Shown one piece after another: positions 61,752 to 64,000 of a DNA stretch of 64,000 bases. The stretch is from Trichoderma breve (lineage: Eukaryota; Ascomycota; Sordariomycetes; Hypocreales; Hypocreaceae). The notes under the pieces are model-generated. The model saw only the letters and a list, made by a program, of their open reading frames with translations. It searched no databases and had not been told where the DNA came from. A program made the position numbers and the translations under genes. The stretch lies in NCBI RefSeq assembly GCF_028502605.1, contig NW_026611593.1, forward strand, positions 2,542,001 through 2,606,000. The letters run 5' to 3'. How positions within the stretch are numbered: the first letter of the stretch is position 1; every line of letters starts with the position of its first letter.

Positions 61752-62909
61752 ATGGCCACAACTCTCCTGAAGATGCTCGCCGTCGCAAGCGTTCTGGTCT
61801 CTGCCGAGACTACCTGGAGCGAGAACCTTGTCCTCGCCGACTGCGGCATCGGTCTGGGCCCAAATGGTGGCTCTACATCACGCGAGATGATGTACTATTC
61901 TGCTGAGGCTTGGGGCGCACCGAGATATATGAAGAACGTACCGTGGGATGGCTCCTACCCCTGGCGTAACAGCGGCGTGTCTCAGACTCTTCCCAACGGT
62001 GATACATGGACCGTGTTTATCAACAACGGCGCTGGAGATCCAAACTTGGCTGGATGGGCCACTCATACATATGATAATGTCGCTCTGACATGCTGGAGTC
62101 GGCACTTGGATGGGCTCTTCACACTGGACGATGGCAAAAAATGTAGCATGGCGTACATCTGCAATCATCAGTCAGTAAATCCGCCTCCGAATCCACCTCC
62201 AAATCCACCTCCAGGCCCAATAGGCGAGAATGCGACTCCTGGTGCCCTCAAATACCAACCTGTAATCGACTTTGACCAATCAGCCTGCTACAACACCGCA
62301 GCCATCACAAGTGACGGGTATTGCAACGATGGTCTCGAAATCGGCCAAGGTGATTGCCGCCAGTTGAATCGCCTGTACAACAGCAACACATACGTACGCG
62401 AAAAGTGCACAAACGACGGCTGGTGCTTCTACTTATACGGTTATTACTTCGAGAAGGATGAGGGAGGCGCTCTGGCGCACGGTCACAAGCACGACTGGGA
62501 GCATCTGGCCGTCTGGACGCTCAACAACGAGGCGAAGTACCTTGCTTGGTCGGCTCATGGAAACTATAAAGTCAACAAACCCAACTCGGTCGAGTGGCAG
62601 GGGAATAATCCCAAGTTTGTGGTGGAACGCGACATGGCCACCACCCACGCATTCCGCAGGGCAGAAGGAAACGAGCCACCCGAAAATGCATCGGGAAAAT
62701 GGTATCGCAGTCCGTTGGTCAGTCTAGAGTGGATGGATGGATCACTTAAGGAGAAGATGTTGACTCACGACTGGGGCAACGCTCATCCTGACTTGACTGA
62801 TGAGCGATTTGATAAGGCTTACTGGTCTACTTGGGAGGATGCGAAGGCTCTCGACCATGTTGTACCACCTCGGCCAGATCCATCCCCACCACCACATCTA
62901 GAGTTGTGA
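61752..62909 (+). CDS. NPP1-domain (NLP) secreted protein with an extra N-terminal domain
   Basis: Single-exon gene, 385 residues. MATTLLKMLAVASVLVSAET is a signal peptide. Residues about 25-135 form a separate Cys-containing domain (VLADCGIGLGPNGGSTSRE at its start, LTCW, KKCSMAYIC at its end) that I do not recognise by name. A Pro-rich linker (three repeats of N/PPP at about 140-152) joins it to an NPP1 domain (about 165-365) with the family heptapeptide GHKHDWE near residue 244, in the longer context AHGHKHDWEHLAVW. NLPs are secreted proteins of microbes; classic members bind plant sphingolipids and damage membranes, but many are non-cytolytic and activity cannot be predicted here. The start is chosen because the signal peptide follows directly; the open frame extends 48 codons upstream without ATG. 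The two-domain layout differs from the usual single-domain NLP of about 230-250 residues. Confidence 0.85.
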   Translation: MATTLLKMLAVASVLVSAETTWSENLVLADCGIGLGPNGGSTSREMMYYSAEAWGAPRYMKNVPWDGSYPWRNSGVSQTLPNGDTWTVFINNGAGDPNLAGWATHTYDNVALTCWSRHLDGLFTLDDGKKCSMAYICNHQSVNPPPNPPPNPPPGPIGENATPGALKYQPVIDFDQSACYNTAAITSDGYCNDGLEIGQGDCRQLNRLYNSNTYVREKCTNDGWCFYLYGYYFEKDEGGALAHGHKHDWEHLAVWTLNNEAKYLAWSAHGNYKVNKPNSVEWQGNNPKFVVERDMATTHAFRRAEGNEPPENASGKWYRSPLVSLEWMDGSLKEKMLTHDWGNAHPDLTDERFDKAYWSTWEDAKALDHVVPPRPDPSPPPHLEL

Positions 62910-63112
62910 GCGTAACAGGTGGGTTGGACTAGATCACTCCTAAGCCAACTAGTGTATGCTGGCACCACATTCTGCGTTTGGTAGTTCTGAAGTTTTACAG
63001 ATCAGTTGCCTACATGTAAATGTAGATATTTTGTCTCAACCTAGGTTATCATTAGAACCGAATATACTAGCTAACTATACAATTCAAATTGCATATTTGA
63101 CGCTCATCTATC

Positions 63113-64000
63113 CTATATTGGCCCATTTTCCCCATGGTACGGCTCACTACTCTCAATCTCTCTCCAGACAGTGTGATACATCTCCCGGCAAAGGCTACCC
63201 ATCTCGGCTACTCGATTCAGGTAAATCTCAAAACTGCTTTGAGACCCCACGTTCAATCCTTTGCAAATATTCCGCAATAAGTTAATCCACCATTCTTGAA
63301 GACATTCTATCTTATTTGGTGGTCCAGAAGTGGCAGCACCAATAAAGCAGATCCACAACAGAAATAAATTTGAAGGGTGATTGCCGAAACTTTCGCTGTT
63401 TTTGCTCATGCTTTGGCCCACGGCGGCATGAAGACGACCCAAGAGGGGTTGGTAAATGCCAGCAGAAGAGGGAATCTGGCGAAGGACCAGATATACGTAG
63501 ATTATAGCTGCTATTCTTCTTGGTTCATGATAGCAAGAGTATATATCTTGCGGCAAGGAATGTAGAGCGTGCTCTACCAAGTAAATGTTATTGCTGAAAG
63601 AAAGTCGACGTGAAAATGAATTGTGAGAGTCGCAAAGTGCAACAGAGAGTTCCGAGAGCATGTCGAATATAGACCCGATGCTTGAAAATAGCGAGTTGTC
63701 TTGTACATAGGGTCTAGATAAAGGCGAACTGGAATGTCTTAACACAGCGAACCGTGGTTTCTCGTTTGTGAAGGCAGCGGAGCAGAGATCCGACCTTTGA
63801 GCTAGTCAGCAGGAAACTTCATGTTGGAGCAGGCTTCAGGTTCTTACCAGCATATAGCCCTTTGCAATAACGATGTTCCACAAACCTGCCGGGCTTCTTT
63901 TCCAACAATTTGTAAGCCACCTCTTTGAACCACCATGCGTTGAAGCCCTCGAAGATTCCAACGAGCGTTTTGTAGTCGGCCATCCAGTAACTAATCACCG
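63113..64000 (-). CDS. C-terminal part of an unrecognised fungal protein (runs off the right edge)
   Basis: Two minus-strand exons are visible: an upstream one open from the window edge to 63,848 (starting VISYWMADYKTLVGIFEGF, with FKEVAYKLLEKKPGRFVEH) and a downstream one from 63,801 to the stop at 63,113. They are joined across a 46-nt intron (GTAAGA donor, CTAG acceptor) that closes phase: CKGLYA continues into AQRSDLCSAAF. The joined 280-odd residues are helical and moderately hydrophobic with blocks such as SIFDMLSELSVAL, NIYLVEHALHSLPQDIY and PSNLFLLWICFIGAAT. The pattern recalls the C-terminal regulatory region of fungal zinc-cluster transcription factors, but the DNA-binding domain would lie outside the window, so this is only a guess. 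Confidence 0.6.

Overview
The window comes from a filamentous ascomycete, most likely a Sordariomycete close to the Hypocreales. The evidence is short introns of about 46-180 nt with GTRNGT donors and CTAAC/CTGAC branch sites, fungus-only families (WOPR regulator, AROM pentafunctional enzyme, ERMES subunit Mmm1, RTA1, HET, NACHT-ankyrin NLR), and a class II tRNA-Leu with a short nuclear intron. I cannot fix the genus from the sequence alone.

Layout. Bases 1-10,124 hold no convincing gene. They form the very long upstream region of a WOPR (Wor1/Ryp1/Sge1-type) master regulator at 10,125-11,402. Its proximal 1.5 kb contains no ATG at all apart from one 12-codon upstream ORF. Bases 13,056-35,153 are a compact housekeeping block: Ale1-type lysophospholipid acyltransferase, a serine-rich two-pass membrane protein, the CAAX protease Rce1, Mmm1, Vps45, the mitochondrial tRNA-modifying enzyme Mto1, and the 1,569-residue AROM polypeptide of the shikimate pathway. 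I rebuilt the exons of each gene by eye, and the splice phases close in every case.

From about 35.2 kb the character changes. A tRNA-Leu(UAA) gene is followed by AT-rich sequence, a broken gene (36.9-38.6 kb), a small cysteine-rich secreted protein (39.6 kb) and GMP synthase (40.8-44.2 kb). GMP synthase is cut into 26 exons, some only 9-15 nt long. From 44.5 kb to the end the content is accessory: an NLR (NACHT-ankyrin), an RTA1-type membrane protein, a small SRPBCC protein, an intact HET-domain gene, a second HET-domain gene interrupted only by two TAG codons at conserved Trp positions, a frameshifted GH45 endoglucanase, an NPP1/NLP secreted protein with an extra N-terminal domain, and the C-terminal part of a gene running off the right edge.

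The left part serves basic metabolism and membrane trafficking. The right part is rich in allorecognition-type genes (NLR, HET, HET) and secreted proteins, some of them decaying. The most notable observations are the two TAG-for-Trp codons in the HET gene, the extreme micro-exon structure of GMP synthase, and the ATG-depleted long leader of the WOPR regulator.
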